Source of the DNA: Henckelia pumila
Taxonomy: Eukaryota; Streptophyta; Magnoliopsida; Lamiales; Gesneriaceae
Assembly (NCBI RefSeq): GCF_033568475.1
Contig: NC_133123.1
Location: 150,365,753-150,429,752 of the forward strand
DNA: 64,000 nt
Reading direction: 5' to 3'
Shown: in pieces, positions 1-12,472 of the stretch
Numbering within the stretch: the stretch's first letter is position 1
Layout of the letters: the number at the start of each line of letters is the position of its first letter
Notes under the pieces: model-generated
Seen by the model: only the letters and a program-made list of their open reading frames with translations
Database searches by the model: none
What the model was told of the DNA's origin: nothing
Made by a program: the position numbers and the translations under genes

Positions 1-713
1 TTTTACTAGCAGTGGCACCTATCGAACTTGGGTGTACGATAGGGATTAGTTCAACATTGTCCTCAACAGTATGAAGTAAATCTTCCAAACCCTTATTAAT
101 ATCATGACCTCCAGTCTCATCCATATTTAGTACAACCTGAACAACATCTGTAAAACTCACTGCATTTTCTCCAGTCGCACGATCATGTCCAAAAATTTCA
201 CACCAGTCATTGTAATATGGCCATCTTTTATACCTCATTGTACGCAAATTGTTGTCACTCTAAACATAAAAAAAAAAAACTAGTTTAGCTATGAACAACC
301 ACTGAAATAACCCAACAATTACTCAAACTAGTTTATTTGTGAACAATGTTTACCTTAACAAAGTCGTTCCATGCCTCGTTAGTGGCTTCAATCATTTTGT
401 CAGTTTCGTTTCAACCGATTCCACTTCGGCTCAACATCGTTAACAGTGCACCATGAGTCCTTTTCCATACATGTATCTTGGAGTTGATGTGTGGGTTGCC
501 TCGTAAATCTGTTCCAGGAAAAACTTTCTTCATTGAATCTTCCAGAAAAACCAAATATCCACAGCGGAACCCATTTTCGCTTTTAAAACCAGCAGTAGCA
601 GCATCTTTCAATGCCTGAAGAAGGACTTCCTCCTCTTTTATACTCCAGACACGCCTACTCTTGTCGGACTTCTTTACTTTGCTAGGAACGTTGTTGGATG
701 TAACAATATCCAT
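1..713 (-). pseudogene. Harbinger-associated Myb/SANT-like protein, interrupted
   Basis: This is the second gene of the PIF/Harbinger element. In this superfamily the Myb-like protein is thought to bind DNA or bring the transposase to the nucleus and to the element ends. The first exon starts at ATG 713 and shows the Myb/SANT-like core (WSIKEEEVLLQAL near residue 25, then NGFRCGY and INSKIHVWKR). Coding resemblance continues to a GTAAAC donor ending the exon at 354, and resumes after an acceptor at 259 with TMRYKRWPYYNDWCEIFG, a typical continuation. A TGA at 411-413 interrupts the frame where relatives usually have Trp (GWNET), so this copy probably makes only about 100 residues. The 3' part runs out of the window. 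Confidence 0.75.
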
Positions 714-960
714 GTCACCTGTATTTCATAAGTAAAGGCAAGAAATATCAAAAATGTTTTTGTGCAAAAAAATTCAAGTCATTGAATATATTACCTAACA
801 ATCACATATTATAATTTAATGAACTAATATAAACCAAATTCACAAGTTCATAGAGGAATAAATGTCAAAGTTGTACTGAAATACATTGAGAATTTTTTGC
901 AAATCCATCCTAAAAATCAAATGTAAACTAGTTATAGGGATACATTCGGGCCACATGTTT

Positions 961-2334
961 TCAATGGTTGGAATACATTGACAAAGCAAGATTATCTCTC
1001 CATGCATCCCACGCCGGAGAAGATTCGACACTGTCAATGAAATCATCATCCATATCTACTGAATTTTCAAGTTCAGATTCATCATCTCCTTCTAGAGGGT
1101 CTTCAGACATTTTTGATCGTACAAAGTTATGTAGCAGAATGCACGCCATTATGATATGATTTTGGACTTTCAATGGGTAGAATGAGGGACTTCGAAGGAT
1201 GGCCCAACGTCTCTTTAACAAACCAAAAGTCCTTTCAATTACATTACGTGCTTTGCAATGTTTGGAGTTGAAATACTCCTTGTAATTTTGCGGTCCCCTA
1301 GAACCATTAATCCAATCATGTATATGGTATCGTGTCCTCCTATATGGTGTTATGAATCCCTCAACATTTCCATAACCATTGTCGCACAAGTAATAACACC
1401 CTGCCATGTTAACATGTTTATGTCAATAATGAGATAGATAAAGTAATGTGTGAATAATTACCAAGGTATAGTGTATCTTTGTCTAGTCCTTACCTCTTGG
1501 AATCTTTAACCCATTTGGACGACCAATTGCATCTCGTAACACTCTAGCATCTGCTGCGGATCCTTCCCAACCAGCCAATGCATAAATGAACTTCATATTC
1601 CGATCACATACCCCCAATACGTTCACTGCTGTCGTCCCTTTTCTTGTTCGGTATTTAGGTTTTTCCTTGTTAGGTACATGAACATTAATATATGTACCAT
1701 CCAATGCACTAAGACAACCCTGTGTACTTCATTTTATTAGAAATTCTATACTGAAGAATTTATATCTGTGGCATTATCTTGATAATGAAAAATTTATCGC
1801 AAGGAAATAGGTAGATAATATTACCTTAAACCACTTCCAAGTACCGTTTGAAGATTCCTCCTCCACAGGAATAGGTTTGACAAGAAGTATGGAGTGAAGC
1901 TTCAATACCGATCTTAGTACATCATGAAAATGTGTGCTGATAGTGTGGCCGCTACGTATGTAGTCATGGCCAATAATTCTGCTTTTTTTATGATGTGCTA
2001 AAACCGACAAAAACATTGCAACTTTCTCCTCAATTCGGACATATCTAGATTCTACAAGACCACCAACATGCGTTACCAAGTAACATAGGCGTGTAAACGA
2101 ATTTCGGTCCATCCTCAAATTAACAATACATTGCACATCTTCTACTTCAATAATCCTATGTAAATAATTGATTTGAGCATGTATTCTTCCTGTAACACTG
2201 TAGCGATGTCCACGATTTCGTTGTGCTCCATACTTGGAATAAACATGTCTTACTATTATTAAAAACATGACTGAGATGATTGTCACTTTGTGCATCAATG
2301 TCATATTTTGGAGGCCTCTACCTTCTGTCCCCAT
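961..2334 (-). CDS. PIF/Harbinger DDE transposase (ALP1/HARBI1-like)
   Basis: Three exons join in frame: 2334-1825, 1719-1494 and 1400-961, giving about 391 residues, normal for plant Harbinger transposases. The N-terminal exon has the helix-rich region ending in NGTWKWFK. The DDE nuclease (DDE_Tnp_4) follows: first Asp in LDGTYI, second Asp in AADARVL, Glu in [10 protein letters not shown], then the CILLHNF block near the C-terminus. I see no stop or frameshift, so the catalytic protein looks whole, unlike its Myb-like partner. ATG 2334 (MGTEGRG) was chosen; upstream in-frame ATGs could extend it. Domesticated relatives (ALP1) exist, but the Myb-like neighbour argues for a transposon copy. 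Confidence 0.85.
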
Positions 2335-3454
2335 GGAATAATATTTTCGGCCCAATGAAAAACTAGAATAATAACGAAACAAATGCATGCAAAAAAATGG
2401 TTCAATATTAATATTCAAACAACATTAGCAGAAGCTAAAGAATAATTCATTTAGCCTCTGTTTTTTGAATAAAATTACAATAACTAGTGCAAATAATTGA
2501 CTATTTATGATCACTCTGAATTTCAAAGTCAATACCACAAGGATCAAAGATTTTAAACTTGTTAAATAAAAATCTCCAACCAAATTTAAAAGCTAGCAAG
2601 TACAAATTTCAAGGAGCAGTAAAGTTCATAAGCTGAACAAAAATTATATATAAAAAAATAACAGGAAATAGAGTAAAAAAACGAAGGGAGAGAATTCTAG
2701 GTGCACTAACACTAACTGCGTGAAGCAAAAACAACAAAACGCTAAAAAATAGGCTTCGAAATCAAATCGATTAAAGATATTTAAACTGCATTGACCACAA
2801 TTAATACATCATTGATGTTCTGAAATTTTTAAAAAAATATCGAAACTCAGGTGCGATACACCAGATCTTTCAGAAATATCACAAAAATGATTAATGTAAC
2901 TACGAAGCTTTTTACCTCGTAATTCTCGCAATATGTTCTTCTTCGTTTCACTTCCTCGAACAAACTGCAAATTGATATAAGAAATTGAATAAATCTCTGT
3001 AACATTAACATATTTGAAGAAAATCCATAGTTCTTATAACGATTCACTTCAATCTAGGAAAATTTGTTTTAAAAATTGTCAGATCTAAAAAAAAATGAAG
3101 AGATATATCTATCTTTCAGATGGAGAAATCAAAAACTACACTTCACCTCGCACTTCGATTACTTCAGAATTGAAGAGAATTTCATTCTTCCATCTCCGCG
3201 GCAAATATCAGGGCAACAATGTAATTTTTTATTGGATTGCAGGGGTTTTAAAATTATCACGCTGAGAAGGAGGGATGTTTTGTACATAGATTATAAGAAT
3301 TATAACGGGCTTATAGTATGGGCCTGATTTTGTTGTAAATGAACCAAGCATGGGATATTGTTGGTTTATTAATTCATATTGGTTAATTCAAATGTATATA
3401 TCAGAAAAAATATTACTAAAAATTTCTAGATTGGAAATTAGTTGGTGGATTTTG

Positions 3455-3457
<3 letters not shown>

Positions 3458-3520
<63 letters not shown>
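3458..3520 (+). repeat. (TTA)21 microsatellite
   Basis: A pure trinucleotide run of 21 units lies about 135 bp upstream of the amidase start codon, in its putative promoter. It also explains the long Ile run in a spurious minus-strand reading frame. Pure runs of this length usually vary in length between individuals. Confidence 0.95.
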
Positions 3521-3521
<1 letters not shown>

Positions 3522-3655
3522 CATGAAATCTTGCAGAAGTCTTCTTTTATGTCTGCCCAAAACGAAAAAAAGAAAGAAATCGTGATCACTGAGCTGAATT
3601 GAGCTGATAATTATTGAATCAGAAGCCTCGAAGCGGCCACTCCCAGATTGCCAAC

Positions 3656-6600
3656 ATGTATCCCGCAGCAAAGCCGCTGCTTTGGACACGTCGTTTCGTG
3701 TGCTCCATCATCGTAGTGATGATGGCGGTTTTTCTAAACGGTGCCGCTTATTCTTTGGCGAAATCACCATCTTCACCGCCCACGCCTGGTTCTGCTGTCC
3801 GTGTGGTATTTCCTACTTGTTTATATATTGGTCGATCAATGTATTATGCTTCGTGTAGCTCTTGATTTGTGTAATTTTCAGGATACCCATTTGGATTTTA
3901 GAATTTGGTTATAATGTGTTGTAGTCTTTTTAGACGAGCTAGGTGATTTGAGCTTGTGTTCTAGGAGAAGTACTCGTGATGTTGTTTGAAGAAGAGAAAA
4001 GGCTTGATCTTGGGCAGTATTTTGAAATTTGACTGTCGGTGCTCATCTGAATCTGTTTTTATATCTACCATCTTTTTGTGATATGCGTGAAGGGAATTTA
4101 AGAGAAGGAAAGTATAATAAGCTGTGAGTCGAGAGTTGAAAGAGGCATTGGTTTTCATCATGTATAATGAATCAATTATGTGTGTGTGTGTATATATTCA
4201 AGTATAGTACACTAGTACATTAAATGCTAAAACCCAATACCAGTTAACTAAGCAATTAAAAAGTTTCTAATAATATGAACGAACTGCGCTACGGCAGAAA
4301 GGAAAAACATAATCCAAAGAAATCAGTAAAAACCTGAAACTTTAACAAGAATAGGTATAATAATTAAGGAACAGGAGCAGTTGTTGTCAACTCCTTCCAA
4401 CTGTTGACTTTGATTGCCAAGATTTCCTGAAATAGACGGGGAAATAGCATTTTGCAGAGACTCGAATTGTGGAGACTTGGATTGGGTTTACATGGTGATA
4501 GTTCAGTTCCTTATTGATTAACTTCTCATCAGTTCTTGAATTGAAATTGTCATTGTCGTGTCATGACCTTTGATAACATAAGTGATGGGCTTGAACTCCT
4601 CATCTAGACCATATAAGATTATTTCTCAATGAGATCTTTGTGATCCGCAGTTTTCCCAAAGCTGCAAGTTCTTCGGCTCGAGTTTTAAAAAACTGTGTAC
4701 AGTCGGAAATTGTTGGGTGCCTTTTGTTGCTTGTTTTCTTAGTTGCTTTATCTGCTTGATTTACCACGTTTATGGATAGCGCAAGTGTTAGTCAGAAGAT
4801 GCTAAGAAAGCCACATCATCGGTGTTAACTTCATGAGCAATGGGAAAACTGAAGCCAAAGTGAAAAACCAATAAACTACTTCCTGTGCGTAATTACTGGA
4901 AAGCATAATGTGAGTTCAACTCTATTGGAGTGCCATGGATTTGATATCTGAGAACATGCATTGGTTTTATAAGCATTTGTCAGTTTTTTTAACTGCTTTA
5001 CTGCTGATAGAAAGGAGATCCATCATTGCTCCTGGTGTTTTTTTGAAACTGAAATCCCGGTTATTATGGATGTAACACAGGTTAATATGTATAAAATTTA
5101 TTGGAAATTGATGTTTGAGAGAATCTGGTGTCATTCCGAAATTGTCTCAAGGTGATTGATGAATGTCTGAATTATAGAATGGATTGTTTTTCACCATTTC
5201 CATTCCTTGTTCACCGTCATTGCATTTTTCTTGTATATGATCAGGACAGAGGGAAAATGAATTCCAAGAACTGTAGTGCTTGCTTGGGAAAGCTTGACCG
5301 CAACTCACTAGCTGCTGGGTTCAGATTATTGGATGCAGACTTTTTCAGTGATGCTAAGGTACCTTGGCGAATTAAAGACTCGCCACTATTTATTTTGAGG
5401 AGCTATTAACTGAGATAGTCGCCATTGATATATGTACTCCCTGCAGATGCTAGAGATCGAAAAGGGTGCCAGAGACTTTAATATTCCAATTATTAGATCG
5501 AATCGAAAATTAGTTGCTTCAGCTAATGGGGGATTGGAAAATCCATCTTATTTGGTTTTCAGTTCAGGATGGCATCACAATCAGGCACTACTTACCTCTG
5601 AACGATTCGATTATCCTTCTCTATCTGGTGTGAAGCGACCAAAGAATGATGATGATATTGCTTTTATGAGTGTAAGTTTAATCAGTTGAGGGTATCAGCA
5701 TAAAAAGATTGTAGTTTTTTCCTCTTCTGGCTATTTCAAATGTGATATTTGTTGGGTCAGATTCTTGAATTGGGGCAACTCATCAAGTCTAAACAGATCA
5801 CATCCGAAGAACTAGCTGCAATCTTTTTGGGTAGATTGAAGAGGTATTGCCGATTCTAGAGCAGTGTGTGCCTGGGCTATGATATTTAGTTCGATTATCT
5901 GTTTGAGTTAACCATCTGTATTGCCGCAGGTATGGTCCTGTGCTTGAGGCTGTAGTGACTATTACTGAAGAATTAGCACTCAAGCAAGCAAAACAAGCTG
6001 ATAAATTGCTTGCACAAGGCATATATTTAGGTTAACCCTTGTTTAGTTTTTTTTTTTAAAGTTTTTGTTTCTTTTTCTCTAGTTCGTTCACACCAAATTC
6101 AAAATGCAATTGCATGTCTTTAAACTTTTGTTAAACCCTTGTTGCACCCCTGAATTGTAAACAGGGGAAAAAAGGGAGCATAAAGAAGAAAATTAAGCTT
6201 TCACGTTTCTCTCTTCCCAAAAGACAATAAATTAATTTTATATTGTGGATTGATAGGCAATTATTGATGATTCGTTCATGTTTTGGACTAAAATCTCAAC
6301 CTTCATGATATCAATGTTTATGACTGTGTTTCTTAATGGTTGAAGGTGCCTTAATATGTGTAATATTCAAATATATTTTTCTAGAGTTGTTGTGGCAAAC
6401 TGTGGCTGTGACTTGTATATAGGTCCACTCCATGGGATTCCATACGGGTTGAAGGATATAATTGCAGTACCCCATTACAAGACGACATGGGGTTCTAAAT
6501 CTTTTAAAAATCAAGTTCTTGACATTGAAGCTTGGGTTTATAAAAGGTATGTGAGTATAGCCGACGATATATAAGGTAAGGCAGTCATTCTGACGTATGT

Positions 6601-8306
6601 GGGTGATGAGTGCAGGCTAAAATCTGCTGGCGCTGTTCTTCTTGCAAAGCTTGTGACTGGATCACTAGCATATGATGATATCTGGTTTGGGGGTAGAACA
6701 AGAAACCCTTGGAATATAGAGGAGTATACCACTGGTTCATCTGCTGGACCTGCTGCCTGCACCTCAGCTGGTATGTCTTGGCTGGAAATCTGTGTTTTGT
6801 GTGCTTTTTTGGCCATGGTAGAATTATTCATGCATGCTTGTGTGTGTGTGTGTCGACACAAATAAATGTACATGTAAAGTTATCCATTTGAGAGCGTGAA
6901 AGAAAGAAACACTACTGTTTTGCGCAGGTTTGGTTCCCTTTGCCATTGGTTCAGAAACTGCTGGATCCATTTCTTACCCTGCTGCTCGTTGTGGTGTGAC
7001 AGCATTGCGCCCAACTTTCGGAACTGTTGGTCGAACTGGTGTTATGAGCATATCCGAAAGTTTGGTAGCAGCGTCCTCATTTATTCTTTTCCATTTTCTA
7101 TGTTTAGTTTTACTGGTAATGCATATTAAAACTCATCATTTTGCAGGATAAACTTGGACCATTCTGTAGAGATGCTGCAGATTGTGTAATTGTCCTGGAT
7201 ACTATTCGTGGCAAGGATCCGGATGATCTTTCATCCAGAGACATCCCTCTTGCCGATCCATTTTTGGTTGATATAACCAAGCTAACTGTTGGATACCTCG
7301 ATGACGCAGAGATGGATGTGAGTGTACCTAAGAGGGTCGTGTATCTTGCTTTCATACATTTTTGTCCACTAACACCTTGAACTAATAAGAAAACTATAGG
7401 TTGTTCAAAAGCTCCAGTCTAAAGGTGTGAAAATGGTTCCGTTCAAACTGAATTACACTGTTGACTCTGCTCAAGGGATCTTAAATTTCACTATGGATGT
7501 TGATATGCTGTCCCACTTCGACGAGTGGCAACGCTCTGGCGAGGATGATGACTATGAAGCTCAAGATCAATGGCCTCTTGAACTTCGCAGGGCCAGAGTC
7601 GTGCCTGCGGTAGATTATGTCCAAGTATGCCAACTAAACACTTGAAACTATTTGTCTTTCATTCTTACCCAAGTCCTGGATTTTGAAAAACAATGAGTTT
7701 CTGTCCTCAGGCTCAAAGAGCAAGAGGAAAGCTAATCCGTGAAGTCAGAGACAGTTTCAAAGTCGATGCATTTATTGGAAACGCGACCGACTGGGAGCGT
7801 GTTTGTGTGGGAAACCTCGTAGGCATGCCGGTGATCGTTGTGCCTACAGGATTCAAGGAAATACCCAACGCCCCTTCGAATAAAACCAGAAGGCGAACTA
7901 CGATAACCACGGGTATTTTTGCTCCGCCAGAGCATGATCACATTGTAAGCTTTCTCCATGTCTCAATTTTATTTAGACGAGTATATCTTTTGTGATCTTT
8001 GCACAAGTTATTACCAAAGATATTTGAAACCCAGAGGTGTTTCAAAATATTGAACAATTTTACTGTCAAAATTTGTTCAATTTATATATATATATATATA
8101 TATATTGAACAATTTTGATTGATTCAATATACCCTAATTTATGCATATACATTCAGGCATTAGCACTGGCCATGGCTTATCAGTCTATAACGGACCATCA
8201 TAGGCAACGGCCGCCAATCGACGACCTAGGACCGGACGATTCGATCCCAAATCCGCCTACTGTCCCTGTTCCCCCAAGACATCTAGGCCTTAAGGATTCA
8301 CCATAG
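3656..8306 (+). CDS. Amidase-signature family protein (At5g07360-like)
   Basis: Twelve exons join in frame to about 622 residues: 3656-3805, 5245-5358, 5447-5671, 5761-5843, 5930-6030, 6423-6546, 6616-6770, 6928-7064, 7147-7317, 7400-7624, 7711-7944, 8157-8306. The N-terminus has a hydrophobic stretch (residues about 14-30), suggesting a signal peptide or membrane anchor. The amidase-signature Ser-cisSer-Lys triad is visible: Lys235 in GIPYGLKD, Ser307 in TTGSSAGPA, Ser331 in ETAGSISYPA. Ser307 and Ser331 are 24 residues apart, as in FAAH. The family hydrolyses amide bonds; the substrate of this plant clade is unknown to me. Intron 1 is long (1.4 kb). The C-terminus lies in a duplicated segment that supplies the stop. 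The ATG at 3656 is the first Met in frame. Tudor-SN follows in the same direction. Confidence 0.88.
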
Positions 8307-8395
8307 ACAACGGCCGCCAATCGACAGCCTTCGACCCAGACGATCCGACCGCCTATTGTCCTGGCTCCCCCAAGACATCTAGGCCTTCAAGGATT
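8199..8395 (+). repeat. Imperfect tandem duplication over the amidase 3' end
   Basis: Two copies about 103 bp apart (8199-8298 and 8302-8395) share CAACGGCCGCCAATCGAC and CCCCAAGACATCTAGGCCTT. The first copy codes for the conserved tail (RQRPPIDDLGPDD). The second copy is entered in another frame, and its first bases supply the TAG stop at 8304-8306. The rest of copy 2 is 3' UTR. Confidence 0.85.
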
Positions 8396-8399
8396 GTTG

Positions 8400-9080
8400 T
8401 TCATATTTTGTAAAGATGGTGAATACTAATTTGCACTTTATTTTGTGCCTTTCACTATTATATCAATTTGTTATTAATGGGAATTTTCTAATTACATAAT
8501 GTAACAGAAATGTTTATTACCGCATAAATATTGAGAAACTTCGGAGAATATATTTATTCCTCAGTTTTTTGAAGTAATGTCTACATATTTTTAGCAATTG
8601 ATGGTTACACTAATGATTTGATTTTACTTTATAATACTACAAGACTGGAAGCAAAGGGAAAGTGTGTTTTCCGATTTAGGCTAAAATCTAATATCCTTTT
8701 TCCACATTCACTTGTCTGCTTTTTGCTAAAATCACTACGTTTCCATTAACTCACATTTCCACCTGCCACCCGAAAGAACCAAATAGTGGAAACATTTTAT
8801 TCCACTTTGAATAATACATTTTTTTAATTATTATATTTAAATAAAAACATTACAAATTACCCCTAGGAGTGACTAATTTTTTACATATCCGTAGAACTTT
8901 TTCTGTAATTCCAAAAATATCCTTAAATCACTCAATTCCATATTCACATGTTTCTTTTCGTAATTTTTTTCTCCGTATCATTTCAATTTCAAAAATTAAT
9001 AACATCAACAAATCACAAATGTCATATACTGCTTCGAAAAAGAAAAATTAATTCCCTCATTGTGGTTGTTTTAAATCTCA
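8400..9080. other. Intergenic, 3' flank of the amidase gene
   Basis: AT-rich DNA without a supportable gene. The first 100-200 bases are probably 3' UTR and polyadenylation region (TTGTTATTAATGGGAA near 8470). Nothing else is recognisable. Confidence 0.5.
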
Positions 9081-9469
9081 GGGCACCGTTCTGTTCACCA
9101 TATTACTAATATATGTATAACTCATTTCATCTCATCTCACGTTTTACTCATCATATTATTTATCCATATATTAACTACTTATTTTATATCAATCAATTCA
9201 TTAATTATTTATAATACATCAATCAAATTATTGAATTTAAATTAATATATTACCCCTTATAAATAATATAATTTTTATTTTATTTATTGTTAAAAGGACA
9301 AAATAGTCATTTAATATTTTTATATAAAATTTAATCAATCAAATCAAATAAACTATAATCTATCAATCAAATCCAATATTATTTTAACTATCATTTCTTA
9401 TTTATTTTTTATTACATTATATTACTTATCTATCTCTTACTTATATCATCACTCAAACCAAACAGTGCC
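9081..9469. mobile_element. MITE, probably Tourist-like (PIF/Harbinger)
   Basis: The left end GGGCACCGTTCTGTTCA and the inverted right end (GGCACTGTTTGGTTTGAG when read inward) are imperfect terminal inverted repeats around about 390 bp of AT-rich, non-coding DNA. The TGTTTGGTT ends resemble Harbinger-type MITEs. I could not find a clean 3-bp target duplication, so the superfamily is tentative. Confidence 0.6.
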
Positions 9470-9751
9470 TAAAAAAACTTGCACATGTGTCACAATACAC
9501 AAGTAAATATTTATGTTATATATACGTTGAATATCATCTCGAGTTATTGTTCGTTCATTTGATCAAAGCACGATTTTTTAAACATTCTTAAAAAACTTGC
9601 ATGACCTGTTTCACGATCTATACGTAAATAATTATAATTATTAGTACAGAATGTACACGCTTTGTATGTGTAAAATAAATAATTTTTTATATAATTTTTT
9701 TAAAATAAAAAAAATAGATTGAGAGATGTTTGTTGAGATAATGGATAAGAT

Positions 9752-10590
9752 TAGGGGTGATAAAAATTCCCGAAATCCCGACCCTTCCCGAATCTCATTT
9801 CATTCACGTCCCGAAAAAATCCCAACCAGAAATTATCCCGACCCGAACTTTCGGGATTTTTTCCATCCCGATTAATATCGGGAGCGGGATCGGAAATAAA
9901 ATCTTATCCCGACGGGATTTCCGACCCGTCCCGAAATAATATAATAATATATTTTATTAATATAATAAGCTAAATATTATTAGGTTTCAACTCATATAAC
10001 ACTTAATTGTGGATTTAATTCGCATAATTTTTATTATTGGGATGATCAAATTGTAAAATCACGAAATGCCATTTTATTTTTGTGTATTTTTTAAAAAAAT
10101 TAAATTAATAATTTAATTAATTCATATTTATAATTATATAATTAGAACAAATATGTAGAACAAGACTCAAAAGATTAATTTGACAATTTATTTAACAAAT
10201 TTTATTTTGTAATTGTATCTGAATATTTTATTAATAATTATCCGATATATTTTTTTTCTTAACAAAACTTTGAAACATTATCCGGAATATTTTAATATTA
10301 TATGTTTTAAGTTGAATATTTATTTTTATTTATAAATATAAGTTTCTAAATAGTATATTTAATAAAATTATCACATTTTTTTAAATTTTTTGAACGAAAT
10401 CTTGAACATGAAAAAAAATTCTGGATTTTCTCTCCCTATCCGACGGGATCCCGAACATTCGGGATCCCGAATAGTTGGGTCCCGAAATGTTTCGGGTACG
10501 GGATCGGGAGGAAAGAAAGTTTTCCGATCCTTTTCGGGACAAAAATTGGATAGGGGGTTTGCGGGACGGATCCCGACCCTATTCCTTCCC
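9752..10590. mobile_element. hAT-type MITE, CCCGA subterminal family (copy 1)
   Basis: The element begins TAGGGGTGATAAA and ends CCTATTCCTTCCC, with a weaker right end. It is flanked by a perfect 10-bp direct repeat TGGATAAGAT (9742-9751 and 10591-10600), which contains the 8-bp duplication expected for hAT. About 200 bp at the left end and 170 bp at the right carry many CCCGA/TCGGG motifs. The middle is AT-rich with no coding capacity. The same family recurs at 24366-25883. Confidence 0.8.
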
Positions 10591-10600
10591 TGGATAAGAT

Positions 10601-11163
10601 GAAATAATTATGAAATAAAAAATTTTAATATCCTCAAAGTTAATTATTATAATAAACTCAAATTTTATATAATATAATATAGATAATAGTATAGATATAT
10701 ATGTGTAAATATTATATTGAGTTATCCACTTAAAAAAATTTTATATTTCAATCTTATATTATGGTAGAAATACCATACCCGCACAAAGCAAACACGCTGC
10801 TGACATGGCGAAACAACACCAATGCAACGTGTCGGACCCTCATTGGCCAGTGTACTGACCTGGCGATTCAAAGTCATCCCCACCGCACCCCGCCACCTAT
10901 AATGAAATCTTCTCTCTCTCTCATACAAAGTACAGTCGAGGTTTCAAAAAAAATTTATATATAAAAAAAATTTTAATTAATTATTAATGACATAATTGAA
11001 TTTATCAAAATTCATTGGAAATTTTCGAAAAAAATAAAAGATTTTAATAATAAGATTACGGGACAGCAGAACAAAATCCAATATACACCGATATGTGGCA
11101 ATAAAGTAAATTTATACTAAAAAGAGGTTATTTTCAGTTCTGTGTAGTTCTCCTCGATTTCAG
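10601..11163 (+). other. Intergenic, Tudor-SN promoter region
   Basis: No gene is seen. A more GC-rich island (10780-10930) with a CCAAT-type and ATTGG motif and a CT-rich run (CTTCTCTCTCTCTC) interrupts AT-rich DNA. It may be distal promoter sequence of the Tudor-SN gene. Confidence 0.4.
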
Positions 11164-11421
11164 CTATAAATTTCCTTCACATTGATTTCTCTGTATTTTC
11201 CGATCCGCCGTCCACAATCGGAGCCTTTCTCTCACGGACAAGACATCTCAATTTTCGTTACTCTCCTGATAACTTATCGAGAAAAGAGATCTTTTTTTTC
11301 GGGATTTGATTGGATTCTGATGCATTCGCTGTAGCCGAACAGCATTTGAATCGGTTCGATCTTTCTGTCTATCTGCCAATCTCCTTGAGCTTCGGCCGCA
11401 TCGAATTTTCAGGTTTTTTGG
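11164..11421 (+). promoter_or_regulatory. Probable TATA box and 5' UTR exon of the Tudor-SN gene
   Basis: CTATAAATT at 11164-11171 is a good plant TATA box. Transcription would start near 11195-11200, in a CT-rich, more GC-rich leader (TTCCGATCCGCCGTCC). The leader runs to about 11411, where CAG/GTTTTT could be the donor of a roughly 1 kb leader intron. The acceptor TTATTACAG ends at 12458, 14 bases before the start codon. Donor choice is uncertain. Confidence 0.5.
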
Positions 11422-11952
11422 GTAAAATTTTCAGATCTCTGTTTATTTGACATGTTCGATGATATGCATGTAATTGGATCAAGTGAATTGAGCGAGATGA
11501 GTGTTTTTTTTTGTTTGGTGTGTGGTTTGTTGATCGTTGATGTTTGAGTGTCAGATCTCTCGCTTTCGATGTGAATTTGTATGGATATACGGCTGCATGT
11601 GCTTTTTAGATTCGTGTTTGTGATTTTGCTTTGTTTGTGTTTTTTTTGGTTGAATTGAGTATTTGTGTGTTTTTTGGTTGAATTCAGTATTTGTGTGTTT
11701 GAAAACGATGGCCTTTGAGTCTTTGTAAACTGATAACTTTATGATTACTTTTGGTCTTTTCGGAAACTAGATCAGGTTTGAGTGATTGAGTCAGCCTGAG
11801 AATGTGGTGATTTTTATGTGTGTGTGTGAAGAACGGCTGACTTTTTCTGTGTTTTTTCTTATGCAGATGGATATCTTGTTCTAAAAAAGAAACCCATTAA
11901 TTTATACTATTTTTTATGATTAAATTTGATCAAAATTCTTCTTTTAGCCGTT

Positions 11953-12132
11953 GCTATAACGGCCAAAGATACGATTTTTATCCGTTATCATTGGTTTTAA
12001 TGGCCAAAAATACGATTTTTACGAAACTATTACATTCGGTACTTGCGATAACGGCCAAAGATACGAGTTTTACCCGTTATCATCGGTTTTAATGGCCAAA
12101 GATACTATATTTACGAAACTATTACATTTGGT
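11953..12132 (+). repeat. 92-bp tandem duplication in the Tudor-SN leader intron
   Basis: Two copies with a 92-bp period (from 11953 and from 12045) share ATAACGGCCAAAGATACGA, CCGTTATCAT, TTTTAATGGCCAAA and ACGAAACTATTACATT. Each unit itself contains two GGCCAAA-ATAC blocks about 45 bp apart, so it is an internally repeated array. It lies in the intron just upstream of the coding start. Confidence 0.85.
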
Positions 12133-12472
12133 TTGTTTAATTAATAAATGAAGGTTTGATCTATTTCACACCTTTTTTTCCTTTTCAGCGGAACCGTTAT
12201 TTTGTGGATCTTAGATTGTTTGCTTGGAGTTGGCAGCGACTAATTTAGACAGTATTAGCAATTAAAGACCCTATTGTTCAAATTTTGTGTGCTTAAATTT
12301 CTGAGATGCGGAAAAGATACATTTTTTAATTGTGCTGATAGCACGGTGAATGTGTCTTTCTTATTCACGCCTCTTTCCAGATGCATTTGATTTTGGTTTT
12401 TTGTATGCTATATGATGATTTCGGTGCTCACCTTTGGTTAATGGTTTTGTTATTACAGACTTTGTTGCTGAA

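Larger units (their letters stand above)
1..3356 (-). mobile_element. PIF/Harbinger DNA transposon, left part cut by the window
   Basis: Two genes in the usual PIF/Harbinger pairing lie head to tail on the minus strand: a DDE transposase (961-2334) and a Myb/SANT-like protein (from 713 to beyond the window start). About 1 kb of AT-rich leader (2340-3350) precedes the transposase. A plausible right terminus lies near 3330-3356: read on the minus strand it has a CATGCTTGGTTCA motif that resembles Harbinger ends (GTTTGGTTCA-like). The partner inverted repeat is outside the window, so the end and the 3-bp target duplication cannot be confirmed. The family call is sure; the boundary is a guess. 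Confidence 0.8.

Noticed and set aside
10761-10964. Overlapping frames on both strands in a GC-richer island
   Set aside because: No homology or splice continuity; more likely promoter sequence of the Tudor-SN gene.
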